Positions 34,864 through 47,051 of a stretch of DNA of 64,000 bases are shown here, one piece after another. How positions within the stretch are numbered: position 1 is the first letter of the stretch; every line of letters begins with the position of its first letter. This stretch comes from Spirodela intermedia. Taxonomy: Eukaryota > Streptophyta > Magnoliopsida > Alismatales > Araceae. The translations under genes and the position numbers were made by a program. The DNA lies in contig LR746265.1 in NCBI GenBank assembly GCA_902729315.2, positions 8,427,392 to 8,491,391 on the forward strand. The letters run 5' to 3'. The notes beneath the pieces are model-generated. The model ran no database searches. It was not told the DNA's origin and worked only from the letters and a program-made list of their open reading frames with translations.

Positions 34864-37073
34864 TCATACATATTTATTCAATTTGCGAGGAGTGAAATAT
34901 TTCAAGCTTAGAAATAATTCTAATAGGCTATGGGTTTTGAAGGATTGAAGGATTGAAGGATTGTCTTCTTTAATCTCAGATCTAATAAATTCAGTAAAAT
35001 TCAAATTTGCTCCTCCAAAATTATCTCTATATTCATATTCATTATTTTCGTTTCTCCTCATTAGTTGAATCAACTCTTTTTCTAACTTTTCGTTTCTCAA
35101 CTCATCAAATTCTTCATCTTCCCAAGAGTTATTTTTTAATTTTAGTATATGATATACATCATCATCTTCACTATCAACATCCATGGTTGTAAAATTATGA
35201 TTAGATTTATTAATTTCATCTCCTACATCTCCCAAATCAATTGATTTTTCCTTACCTAAAATATATTTTTCTTCATTTCTGTCCTTAGTCCCTTCTACTT
35301 AAATTTGGATGATTTTTCCATAATCAGTTGCTCCAAAATTTGCTCTTTCTTCATCTAGGTCTCTTTTTACTCATCATCTTCACTATATTTATTCATCAAT
35401 TGTGAGCAATAAATGATTTTATTCAATTTTTCTACTACTATATTTTCGACCTTACTCCCTTCTACTTAAATTCAAATTTGCTCCTCCAAAATTACTCTTT
35501 CTTCATCTAGGTCTCTTTTTTCTCATCATCTTCACTATATTTATTCATCAATTGTGAGCAATAAATGATTTTATTCAATTTTTCTACTACTATATTTTCG
35601 ATCTTAATATTCTCATTTACTTCTAATGGATCATCAATTTCTTCTAATAATTAGAAATAAGGATCAATATATTTACTGTCATAACATTTTCATTTTGTGG
35701 GTTTTTTTTAGATTCATGCTACTAGACTCCCCTTGCTGCAATCCTATTGTTGGACGGTTCCCTAGATTTTCTATAGGCTGATTAGGTAATTGTCTCTCTT
35801 CTCTCTTATTCCAAGAGCCTCTATAATTTATTTCTGATGCAACATCATTTGGTTCATAGTTTGTTGCATCATTTGGCTCATTTGCTACATCATTTCCATA
35901 GCATCAGGTTGGATTTGAGAGGACCGATTTTTCTGAAATCTATGTTCTTGTTTTGAACGAAATTTAAAATTTGAATTAGATCTAAGTGCTTTTAGATTTT
36001 GAATATTATTTGGGTTTTTCCACGAAAAATTATTCCTCCAATTAGGATTATAAGAATTAGAAAAATATTTCTTATTTTTACTAAAATCGTGGGATACCTG
36101 CACTTGTTCTTGCCTATGATGATATTGAAATTTTAAATGATCATTTTTACCATACATAGGACATGTACTACTTGAATTAAATTGAGGGTTAAGAGGCTTT
36201 CTAATATTGTCAATAAGTAAATCAATTTTTTCTAATCTTTCATTAATCTGATTAACCTCATTTGTAAATTTAGAATCATCATCATGATGCAATTCATAAA
36301 TTCTTCTCTTCTTATCCCTATCATATGATTCAAAAGAAACTTAATCTCTAAAATTTTCACTTAAATTCTCATAAAGACTATAAATCTCATCAGAAGTTTT
36401 CTCCATAAAAGTTCCTCCACATATAGAATCAATCATATTTCTATGTTGTTCTAATAATCTATTATAAAAAGTTCTATTGAGTTGCCACTTAGGTATAGCA
36501 TGATGAGGACACTTATTAAGTAAATGTTTGAATGTTTCCCATGTCTCATGTAAAGTTTCTTCTGATCTTTGAGGAAAACTTCATATATGTTTTCTCAAGT
36601 TTTGAGTTTTTCTTAAGGAATAAAATTTTCGAAGAAAAGCCTATTCTATGTCTTTCTCTATCTAATGTGAATAGCTAATGGCTAGCTTTGTCTCTAAGTA
36701 TATGAAGAAATAATTTCATCTTAATAATTTTTGGTGTAACTTGAGGGAGATTAACTAAATCACAGACCATATGAAATTTTTCCAAGTGCTAATGAGATTC
36801 CTCTAAAGGCAATCCATGAAAATTAGGGAGCATTTGAAAAATTCCTAGATTTATTTTGAATTTAAAAGTGGGTGCTAATGGGACTTTAATATTGGATGCT
36901 CTTTGAAATGAATCAGAGATATAATAATTTTTCACGGCCATAAGGTTGTTCTCAGTTTGACCTCTACTTCCTTCAAGATCCATCAAAATTAATTTTTCTT
37001 TCTGATTTTTAGTTTTGAATGAAATAATGAAAGGATTTTCTAGCCTTGGATGCAAGGATCTTCTACCATGCAT
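34864..37073 (-). pseudogene. gag plus acidic tail of E_B', decayed
   Basis: It starts MHGRRSLHPRLENPFIISF at 37,073 and shows the same gag motifs as the other copies (LPNFHGLPLEESH; later HHDDDSKFTNEVNQINERLE and the acidic EDDDVYHILKLKNN). It is broken by stops and frameshifts. A tandem duplication of about 167 bp (35,290-35,456 and following) lies in the acidic part. No protease or reverse transcriptase is present, so this element was also non-autonomous. Confidence 0.78.
35290..35623 (-). repeat. ~167-bp tandem duplication in the E_B' acidic region
   Basis: Both copies begin CCCTTCTACTTAAATT (35,290 and 35,457) and contain CTCATCATCTTCACTATATT and GAGCAATAAATGATTTTATT. The first copy also has extra GATGATTTTTCC sequence. 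It is absent from E_A and E_C. Confidence 0.75.
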
Positions 37074-37290
37074 AAAAAAATCAAGAAATTAGACATAAAA
37101 GTTTAGTAATTATTACCCTCCTTTAGTATGCTCCAGTCCTTGCCTTGCTTCTCTTTGTTCCCTTTAAAAAAAAAAATGGCAAAAAGAAAATAAAATAAGA
37201 GTTGAATTTTTTGTGTACTCTAAGAGAAAAATAGAGAAATACTAAATATTATGCAATACATCCATTGCTCTTAGCAATGGTGCCAAAATT

Positions 37291-38949
37291 TGACGTGACT
37301 TAGTCATCTTACTGTAAATCACATAAATTTAAAATTTATAAAACTAGAAAATACGAATTTTCAGATATTTAGAAGTATTTTTGAATAAATATATCAAGTA
37401 TAATTTAATAAAACTTCCTAAAATAATATAATTTTCTAGGTCGATCAAATGAATGTAATAGAGTATCTAGTACTTATTCAAAATTGCCCTCAAAGAATAC
37501 TATTTTCTATAAATTTTATACTAGTATATGAAAAGGAAATATATTTAAAATTACGAAAAAAAGAAATAGGGGTATAGATGTCAAGATGATACCAGCGCTT
37601 GACAAATGCAAATTGAGCGAAAATAGAGCTCCGCTCAGTGATTCTTATATAAGTGATTACAGATGATTTAATTGATCAAGTTAAGATCTAGAAAAACCGA
37701 AAGAATCATAATGAAATGAAGTATATCTTTGTAAATTTAAAATTAATAAATTATCACTAAATGAAAGGAAAATTAAGTTGAAAGTAGGAAAATAGAGTTC
37801 CAACATCGTGATGGTGATGTGTCAATGATGCATCAGAATCTTGAGCATTCAGGAAAATAGAGTTCCAACATCTCCGCTCAGTGATGGTGTAGTGTCCATG
37901 GCCTTGAAGGCTCTCTTTGGACAAAGACGACGTGGGCAATCTCTAGATTTCTTGTGAAGTCTAGAGATCAATGAAATGGCTTATCAAATTATCTCTGATG
38001 GCTGTCACCTGACGGAGTAGAAAAATGACAACTTTGTGGCTCTCCAACGACTGTCACTCGACAGAGAGGAGCTAGATGGAGGTGGGGTGCATGTTAGGAA
38101 GCTTCATCCTCAGATCCACACAGCAAGAGGAGGCTCTTCATCGCATCTAGTATGCTCTTAGGAGGTGGCGACTTGTCTCCCAATGGATTGTCCTCTTTCC
38201 GACAATAACTTGTTTGTCAATCAATCGAAGATGAGTTACTTGATAGATTCACGATCTTTTTATCATGAATTGTTCAGTAATTTTAGTAACAATGCTCTGT
38301 GAAATGTATTGACGAGATTTTCGCCGATGATTTAGTGATTCTGGTTACTTAATCCTTCATCCGTGGTCTACAAGAAAGTCATGATAAATAGATAAACAAA
38401 ATATGAATTTTAGCTCTAGGAGGATTCGAACTTGCGCCGATTGCCCCCCCGCCTTTTCTGGGGAGGTGTGATGGGGGTTAAAAAAGTTTTACATCGATTG
38501 TGTGCCAAAATTTCTTGTGAATATATAGTAATACTACATTTTTGATCAAGTCTTTTTCTCGCACATGTACAACCACTCCTTGCCCCACAGTCAACTAGCC
38601 ACCAATGATGTGGAAGGGGGGTGGCACACATGTGCCCAATCGGTCCAAGCCGCTCGAGCCCCTGCTCATGACTACTCCCCAACTGTGCTTCCGACTTGCT
38701 TGCAGACCTGAGGGGTTCCCCCATTTTGTCTTATTTTTATTTTAATTTATTTTTCTTCATTTATCTCAAAAGTAAGACTATAAAAATCATATAAAATTGT
38801 ATAAAATCACATAATTACCCAAAAATTTACGTTAATCAACTAAAAACAAATTTTCACACTTTAACACAAATATAAGTCTATTTATCATGAGTTTAGGCTA
38901 AAACCATATTATTTATTAATTATTAACTCATGATAATGAAGACTTATCA
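37291..38949 (-). repeat. 5' LTR of E_B'
   Basis: Minus-strand LTR of 1,659 bp, TGATAAGTCTTCATTATC at 38,949 to GACTAAGTCACGTCA at 37,291. The primer-binding site follows on the minus strand as TGGCACCATTGCTAAGAG (about 37,267-37,284). Confidence 0.86.
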
Positions 38950-39382
38950 ATTATCAAGTCTAGTATTACTATATATCAACCTCAAAACTCGGCATATAAC
39001 CAATGTGGGACTAAACCTGGGGTCATAGCCTCTGAAAAGTTTTAATAATTTAATACTTAAAATATCCCTTGTTTAGTAAACCACACAAATTTTAAATTTA
39101 TAAAACTAGAAACTTGGCATCTTAATTTGACTAATTAAATCATCTATAATCATTTATGTAAAAATCACCAGGTAGAACTCTATTTCTGCTTGATTCGCAT
39201 TCATTAGGTGCTGACATCATCTTGACATCATCTAGTTTTATAAATTTTAAATTTCTATGGTTTACTAAACAAGGGATATTAAAATTATTAAACTTTTCGG
39301 AGGTTGTGACCCCAAGTTTAGTCCCACATTGATTATATGCTGAGTTCTAAAGTTGATATATAGTAATACTAAATTTGATAAT
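38950..39382. repeat. LTR palindrome between units B and C
   Basis: The left arm, 38,950-39,110, is the imperfect reverse complement of the right arm, 39,231-39,382. Both include the TATATA/GATGTGGGACTAAACC LTR block, and both end at an ATTAT/ATAAT site. The 120-bp spacer is an LTR 3'-half fragment with a deletion. The left ATTAT carries E_B'; the right ATAAT (39,378-39,382) is empty. This is the head-to-head junction of kinase units B and C. Confidence 0.75.
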
Positions 39383-40294
39383 CAATGTGTCCCTTTCTCA
39401 CAAGTGTACCACCACTTTTTATCGCATGCCCAACTGGCCATTGATGATGTGGAAGGGGAGTGATGCACATGTGTCCCCTATTAGTCCGTCTTTAGCTGCT
39501 CAAGCCCTTGCTCACGATTCTGCCTATCTATGCTTCCAACCTGTTTGTGGGCTTGACTAGGTGGCATGTTTTCTCTTGACTAAGGATCAAGAGAATAGAT
39601 TACTTGATGTACTTAGGACATAGAGAGAGGTGATTGGCTGGTCTCTAGTAGATATTTGAGGACTTGATCTATTTGTGTGTATGCACATATTTTATCATGA
39701 GGAGAACTATCATTTCATTTTATGCATTTCCCTACTAGCTTTTGTTTCAAACATATTTTATTGGTTGAGTGCTTTAGCTAGAACTATTCAGGGGCAATAG
39801 TATAGTAGATGGGGCATAAAAATCAGAATTTTCTTCTCTTTTCCCTTCTCTCACATGCATTAAAAACAATGCAAGACTCAAGTAGGGAGGAGGTTATCTC
39901 TTCCTTCATTTGCATGCATTAGAAATAATGCATCATTCAAGTAGAGGGGAGAACAAAAAAATTCAAAAATGTTGTGAATATTTTAAAACTTCTGCTGCAT
40001 TGATTATTTGCACAAACACGTATGCTTAAACGAACAAAGCCTAATGCTCCTTTAAAAGGGTAAGTCAATTAGAAAAGTTTACCTTCTCTAGATTAGGGGT
40101 ATGGATCTCATGAAAAAAAGATAGGTGAATTCTTTACCATGATCATTATTCTTTGAAGTATGGAGTTTTAGGTTGTATTCATGGGTATGTGGTGTGATAA
40201 TAAACGGCTAATGATAGTATATTGTGGATGAAAACGATTGAACTAGATCATCTTAGTCTAGTTATTATGTTGTGGTTGATAAGTCTTCATTATC
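39383..40294 (+). repeat. Deleted LTR fragment, internal segment and LTR stub upstream of kinase C
   Basis: A reversed LTR fragment (39,383 to about 39,575) is cut at GGCATGTTTTCTCTT and joined directly to the ~700-bp internal segment starting GGATCAAGAGAATAG. Relative to 61,385-61,670 roughly 300 bp are deleted here. The segment ends with the 18-bp LTR stub at 40,277-40,294. No gene is seen. Confidence 0.68.
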
Positions 40295-40947
40295 TGTATT
40301 TACCTTATATTTATCAATATTTAGTGCATAAAATTAACAGAAATAATACATGTTACATTTAATTCGTATGCATTCAGATCATTCATACATAAACATGTAT
40401 TTTAATATTTTAAAAATTATTTTAAGATAATTAATTTTAAATAATTATGCATGAAATATTTTTTATGTGAGTTTTAGGATTTTCTAAATTTTATCCTGGA
40501 TTTTTTGAAATTTTCTAGAATTTCTCATAATTTCTAAGAGGTTTTGATATAAATGTCTAAAATAAAAGAAAATCAGAATGAGTTGGGCTGGGCCGAGCCA
40601 AGTGACCCAATGGGCCGGAATATTCAGAGGCTAAAAGTTAAACCATCAACAGGTCGACAGTGGAAGCAGAACCGACGAGTTGGCATGACACTTAAGCAGA
40701 TGTGGGACACGTGGCCCACACGGGTTCGACGACATTTCAACGGACATCGTGAACAGAAATTGGCACAATTTACGTCAGACCTCAAAGAGAAATGTAATTG
40801 GAGATCCGTACCTAATGGCAGAACGTGAAAGAAGAGCGGGTGATAGAGTAAGGCTGTCATTGATCTCTCTTTCTTTCGCGCCTTTTCTCGCTCCCTTTGT
40901 CTGTCTGCTCTCTCTCACTCTATCTTGCTCTCGCTTTCTTTCTGTGG
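40295..40947 (+). promoter_or_regulatory. Promoter and leader of kinase copy C
   Basis: TGGGCT/TGGGCC motifs at 40,584-40,594 and 40,611-40,616, G-box CACGTG at 40,708-40,713, ACGTCA at 40,772-40,777, then a pyrimidine-rich leader from about 40,862 up to the ATG at 40,948. The sequence is practically identical to that of copies B and D. Upstream of 40,560 it is AT-rich. Confidence 0.55.
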
Positions 40948-43191
40948 ATGCGTCCTCGCTCTACGAAGCACGGCGGAGTTCGGACAGCCTGCCGCCTTCT
41001 CCTCTCCTCTCCGTCGAGTTCTTCTGGAACCCTTTCTCGTGCGCGAATCCGGAGGAAGAGTGGGAGGCCGCATCCGGCGGAGGAGTCCACCGCCGAAGAC
41101 GCCGAGGTCACGGTCGGCGCCGCCTCACGGAGAGGTCGTACGTTCCCAGGCTTCTGCTTCCCTGAAAGGCCGCTCCGGGTATGTTCTAGTGCCGTCTTTC
41201 GACGAATTCTCGCCTTTCGTTGATTCGGGGGTTATGTTCTAGTGCCGTCTTTCGATGGGTTCGTGATTTTCTGTGTCGGGGGCATCTTCTTGTGGACTCT
41301 TTGGATGGGATCTTTATTTTCTTTGATTTGGACTTTCGGTTGCCTGCGGTGGTGCGGGTGGTGCGAGATTGCTGAAGAAAGCTCTGGCTTTCCTCCTTCC
41401 TCTTATTTATTTACCTTCTTCCGATTTGTTTTGCCGCTTCGTTGCTGATTCGATTTGATGTTTGGTCTGGGTAGGGGGATCTATCTTCTTCTTTAGACTT
41501 CCATCCGATTGCTCTTTGGGGACGGATGAGTGTTACCGTCTGGAGGAGAAAAGATTATTTCAGCAAGGTTTATCGATTGACGGTGACGGGTGAGCGTGTT
41601 GAATCAAGGGGCACATTCGATTTTCGGATCGCTGAGCGATCGACCAGTTTCTGGAGAAGAACCCGGTGATTTCCGGCAGGAAACAACACCCTCCGTACCT
41701 GCAGCTCTCCCGAGCGTTATTCCCCACCCAGAAAAACCATCAGAACTTGGTGGCGGGCTGTCCTGTTGAGAAAGCAGCTGGAATCGAGGGAGGAAGTGTG
41801 GACGAGGTTGTCGGGCTACAGGAGGAAGCGAGGATGTCTCCCATCCCGGATCGGGTACATGCTTCGACGTCCCTCATTCCTTTCCTTGACGGCGACTGTA
41901 GAGAGCTTTCTCTCTCCATCCCAAAGCACATCACATCTTGACAATAGGAATGTCCTATCCAAAATCGACAGGTGCAGGTCGGAAATTCTCCATTATACAA
42001 GGTAGAGAGAATGTTGGGTGCAGGAGGTTTTGGGCTGGTCTACATTGGACGAAGGGTGGCTGGTGGATCTCAGGGCAATGGGACCAATGCCTTTAAGGTT
42101 TAGTTTCAACCTCCCATCACTCCTGCCAAGGGAATCTTTAAATACTGCTGTTTTATGTTGTCTCTTTCATTTTCCTGCGGTGGGTGTAGGTAGCACTGAA
42201 GTTTGAGCATAGAAATAGCACGGGTTGCAGATTTGGCCCCCCATATGAATGGCAAGTTTATGAGTAAGAAGACACCCCCTACTGCTCTAATTTATTACGT
42301 ATTGTGTCGATCTAAAACTACGTTCTTCATCTGACTTTGTGAATATGGTTTTAGCCATCTCAAGGGATGCTATGGATTGCCTAGGGTGCACTACAAGGGC
42401 CGCCAAGGAGATTATTTCATCATGGTTGGCGTAGAGTCTTTCATTTTATTGTTTCCTCGAATGATGTTTTTTATTGAAAGCTAATTATGATATTGTTGAT
42501 GATGATTGCTGCAGATCATGGACATCCTTGGACCAAGTCTCCTGGATGTGTTCATATCCATTGGGCAAGTGTAAGAAAATAATCTTGACTTCATATTCAA
42601 AGTCAATATTCTGTTGAGAATTGTGCTATTGAGTTTGACTAACTCCTTGGACAGAATGCCACCAAATATGGTGGCTTGTATTGCTGTGGAGGCAATATCC
42701 ATCCTTGAGAAGCTACACCAAAAAGGGTACGTATGGCTTTGTGGCAGTGTGATATTTTTTCAATTAAATTTTTGCAAAGGTCACAGTAATCAATTCATTG
42801 CTCCCTTGTGCACTCCCCTCCCTCCCTCCACCCACACAAAAAAAAAAACATGCCAGGTTTGTGCATGGAGACGTCAAGCCAGAGAATTTATTGTTGGGTA
42901 AACCCGGAAGCTCAGGGGAGAAGAAGCTTTTTCTCATCGACTTTGGGCTGGGTATGTTGCTGCATTCCAATCACTTCTTGTTTTCACCTTTCGCACCTAT
43001 TGATTTTAGAGTAGGGTTTGTTTTTCCAAGTATATAAACAAATTCGTCTTAATTGAGAAGTCCCTGTCTGTATCACCATTCGGATTGATGCAATTTTGAA
43101 GGTGGTTGCAAACATGACATCAGTAAAATTACCTTGCATATTTTTATTTTATGTCATATGGTTTTATCTCTTTTTCAAGGCTCTATCATCT
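40948..43191 (+). pseudogene. MUT9-like kinase copy C, lacking three C-lobe exons
   Basis: Exons map to 40,948-41,178, 41,705-41,854, 41,972-42,097, 42,190-42,263, 42,355-42,424, 42,515-42,570, 42,655-42,726 and 42,857-42,951. They are colinear with copy B without any length difference. The P-loop, [15 protein letters not shown] and DFG are all present, and one visible substitution changes YFVM to YFIM before the IMDILGP block. At about 43,074 the intron jumps to the last codons of exon 11 (IRIDAILK), deleting the counterpart of 22,816-23,462. That removes the activation segment, [10 protein letters not shown], and most of the C-lobe. It cannot make a complete kinase domain, though a transcript is possible. 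Confidence 0.82.
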
Positions 43192-43512
43192 GTTGTTAAA
43201 TAGGCTGACCATGTTTCCAACAGGTTCACCAAAAACATGGAAGATTGCAGGTAAATAATGAAGAAGATGAGTGTCATAGAAAGAAACGGATAAAATGTTT
43301 GATTGATGACAGACCATGACCATGTACATGTAAGAATATAAATAAAATCTGTAAAGTGCCAATTGAGAAAACATAAATCTCATGACTAAATTATTTATTA
43401 TTATTGTTCTTATTTATTCATAAAGAAAACGATAGTTTAAAAGCCTCATATTAAGGGCATGAATATAATACTTTTTAAATGTAATCATAACTATTGATAA
43501 AGGTGTGTAATT

Positions 43513-44878
43513 AATATTTATCCAAAAAGAGAAACTATATCAATCAATGATAATAATACAAGACAATCATTTAGAGGGTGTGAGTATAAGTAGATATTTA
43601 TATCATAGTTACTCTTGCTAGGAATATGTATCATTTATTGCCAACATTTAAACTTTAGAAATGTTTTGTACCTACTATCTATTCACCTTGGAAATTGCAC
43701 CACTTTGGACGTAACCTATTGAGTACAGGAATATAATATGTTTAAGTACATTCACACTTACAAATTATCAGAAATAATTATTAGACCGATAAATGTAAAT
43801 TTTATGCATAAATAATGAATATTACTTTTTTATAAGAAAGCTGGCACATAAAAATACAGTATTAAAGGGAAGAAATCTAATATTATTTCATACAATCATA
43901 ATGATTAGTTGCAATGAATAATTACTATAGTTTACCAAAATGAAAATTTTATCAGTAAATAAATGAACACTACAAGTATTGGATTAAATGGCATGAATTT
44001 GATAGTTTAGGTTATATTTATAATTACTAATCACTATGATTAAATATTATTTATTAGAATATGTAAAGTTATGAAGAAATAAGAATTATGTATTGGAAGC
44101 TTATGTGTCCACCAAAGGACACACATCCACCCCATAATGTGTTTAGAACCACATGTAGTCCAAAACTGAAAGTAATGTAATGTCGTAATTGGTTCCCATC
44201 ATAGTAAAAGTATGATTTCTTTAGTGATGATCTAAAAATTAAGAGACATCTAGATTCATAGAAGATTGGGTAGATAAAGAGGAGTTTGAAATAAAAGTCA
44301 CATAGCTATGCTTTGTAATGTTTTCAATTTGAAAAGCATATCTTGACAAAGTTAAATCTTATATGATTCACATGGGTGAATGTCATCGTATATACTTTTT
44401 ATACATTGCACCCTCTAGATGTTTTCCTAAACTTGAAGCAAAATGTACCCATCGTCAAATCTTGATTCATTCCATTGATGAGTGGAAAATAAATTTCTTG
44501 TCTAAGGTAGAACTTTTAGTATAAGTAGGAAAGTTATTGTATTAACAAGTGTGCCGACCATCACATTTATGAGGATGATGAATTAATCATGGAAACTATT
44601 TATTGAAAAAAATTATTATCTATTTTGACTGTAGTCTAATGTAAAATTGTAATTAAGAGTTACATAATTCTATATGCGACCCCTATTAAATGTTTTTGAG
44701 CCAAATCTATATTGTATATAAATTTGTATATAGTTTTACACATATAAAATGAGATTTTTGCCTTTTTAAGAATACATGTACAATATTTTCAAGTAAATTG
44801 ATAATATTTTCAAGTACAATATTTTTACCTTTATTATTTTTTAATATAATGTCTTTTTTTGTCATAATAGGAAACCAC
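43513..44878 (+). repeat. AT-rich 3' flank of kinase unit C
   Basis: Same sequence as 1-1,339, with scattered differences and a small extra AT stretch near 44,780-44,825. It ends GGAAACCAC immediately before the host LTR. No gene is seen. Confidence 0.8.
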
Positions 44879-46615
44879 TGATAAGTTTTCATTATCATGA
44901 CTTATTAATTAGTAAATAATATATTTTTAACCTTAACTCATGATAAATAGACTTATATTTCTATTAAATTATGAAAAATAGTTTTCAATTGATTAATGTG
45001 ATTTTTTTAGCTAATTAGATAAGTTTTTTATGTATTTATATGATTTTTATAATTCTATTTTTTGAGATAAATCAAGAAAAAGAAATTAAAATAAAAATAT
45101 AGCAAAAAGTGGAGACCCGTCAGCCAACTGAGCCTGCAAGTAGGTCAGAAGCGTAGTTGGGGGGACCACAAGCAAGGGCTTGGGTGACTAGGACCAATGG
45201 AGACATGTGTGCACCACTCCCCTTCCACGTCACCGGTGGCCAGCCAAGTTTGAGGCAAGGAGTGGTTGTACATGTGAGAGAAAAGTACTTATTACTTGTA
45301 AATGTGATATTACTATATATTTGCTTAAAACTTTGGCACACAAGTGATGTGAGACGAAACCCACATCACACCTTCCATTGAAAAGCTTTGAAGATTTTAA
45401 TACTTAAATTACTTCTTAATTATAATAGAGATATACTATGACGATGTCACTTGATAAGGGCATTAGAGTACTTATTTCAATCTCTCTCATGCAGGCGGGC
45501 AATATGTATGGGTTCGAATCCTCCTAGAGCCCAATGAAGGATTATCTCGACTTTCCTATAGACCACCAGTGAAGGATTAAGCCACTAAAATTGTTAGATC
45601 ATTGGCAAAAAACTTGTCAACATAATTTTCAAAGCATTGTTACTAAAATTGCTGAAAATGATTTGCAATAAAAAGATCACGAATTCATTGAGTAAATCAT
45701 CTTTGATTGATAGATGAACAAGCCATTGTCGAGAAGAGGACAATCTGTCCTGAGATGAGTCACCACCTCTTGAAAGCATACTAGATACAATGAAGAGCCT
45801 CCTCTTGCTGCACAAACTTAAGGATGAAGTTCCTTAACATATGTCCCACCTCCATCTAACTTCTCTCCGTCAGGTGACAGCCGCTAAAGAGTCACAAAGT
45901 CGTCATTTTTTAGCTCTGCTAAGTGACAGCTGCCAGAGACAATTTGATGACCCATTTCATTGATTTCTAGACTTTGCATGGATATCTAGAGATTGCCCAC
46001 ATTGTCCTTGTCCAAGGAGAGCCTTTGAAGCCATGGACTACATGACAATCTTCTCAAATACTTAGAATTCTCGTGCATCATCGACACATTGCCGCCGTGA
46101 CGTTGGAACTTTATTTTTCTACTTTCAACTTAATTTCTACTTCATTTAGTAATAATTTATATAATTTAAATTTACCAAGCTATATTTGATTCAATTACAA
46201 TTCTTTCACTTTTTACAGATCTTAATTTGATCAATTAGATCATTTCTAACTACTTACACAAGAATCACTAGGTAGAACTTTATTTCTATTTGATTCGCAT
46301 TCGTCGGGCACTGACGTCATCTTAACATCTGCTCCCTTATTTTCTTTTTTCACGAATTGAAGTATATTTTATTTTTATTTCTCAATGTAAAATTCATAAA
46401 AAAATATATTCTTTGACAAAAATACTAAAAGTTACCTAGTATTATATTACATCTCTATGATTGACTTGGAAAATTACCACTATTTTTGTAAATTTGATTG
46501 AATTGTAATTGATATATTTGTTCAGAAATACTTTTAAATATCTAAAAATTAGTGTATTCTAGTTTTATAATTTTTAAATTTACGTGATTTACAATACAAC
46601 GACTAAGTCATGTCA
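44879..46615 (+). mobile_element. Host LTR of unit C, uninterrupted
   Basis: TGATAAGTTTTCATTATC to GACTAAGTCATGTCA, 1,737 bp. This is the empty-site reference for S1 (CCCAC near 45,360) and S3 (CTTGT near 45,295). It is followed by the pol 3' end, so it acts as the 5' LTR of an internally deleted element. Confidence 0.85.
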
Positions 46616-46712
46616 AAAAGTTTTTCACCTTCCTATAGAGATTAAACATAAGGCTTATTAGGTTATAAAGAATCTTAATCTTTCTTTAGACCCCATAGGT
46701 AAGCATCGTATG

Positions 46713-47051
46713 TTGCAATTGCAAGAGCTTCAAGAACTACCCAATGAGATGTACGAGAAATCTCTGATTTACAAAGCAAAAATGAAGGCTTTTTATAACA
46801 TGAAGGAGAGCCGAAAGAGCTTTCATGAGCATCAAAAAGATTGGTTTTACAATTCTTGATTGAAACTATTCCTCAAGAAATTAAAATCTAGATGGGATGG
46901 ACCATACCTTGTGATTAAAGTTTTTGACTATAGTGCAGTATTAATTACAGAATTGAAAACTGGTGAAAATTTTAATGTGAATGGGCAAAGATCAAAACCT
47001 TATTTAGAAACGAACCCTCCTTCTTTACCCATTTCCACTCAAATTATATGA
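46713..47051 (+). pseudogene. Integrase C-terminal remnant, unit C
   Basis: Best preserved of the three integrase remnants. LQELQELPNEMYEKSLIY and KSFHEHQKDWFYNS are followed by one in-frame TGA near 46,857. An open stretch of 63 codons then carries [20 protein letters not shown] (GPY/F module) and FNVNGQRSKPYL. It belongs to Ty3/gypsy integrase of the Athila/Tat type. Upstream pol is absent, so there is no function. Confidence 0.8.

Larger units (their letters stand above)
27444..38949 (-). mobile_element. E_B': gag-only LTR retrotransposon carrying nested insertions
   Basis: Minus-strand element with 5' LTR 37,291-38,949, a decayed gag region 34,864-37,073, and 3' LTR 27,444-29,046. It is flanked by a perfect ATTAT duplication (27,439-27,443 and 38,950-38,954). 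A second-family LTR (29,830-33,643), itself containing solo LTR S4, interrupts the 3' internal region. Without these the element is about 7.7 kb. It sits at the same target as E_C and the E_D remnant. Confidence 0.88.

Noticed and set aside
40749-41165. 138-codon open frame overlapping the kinase leader, also in B and D
   Set aside because: It starts upstream of the probable transcription start and overlaps exon 1 in another frame. It shows no similarity I recognise; the frame starting at 40,948 joins the kinase exons better.
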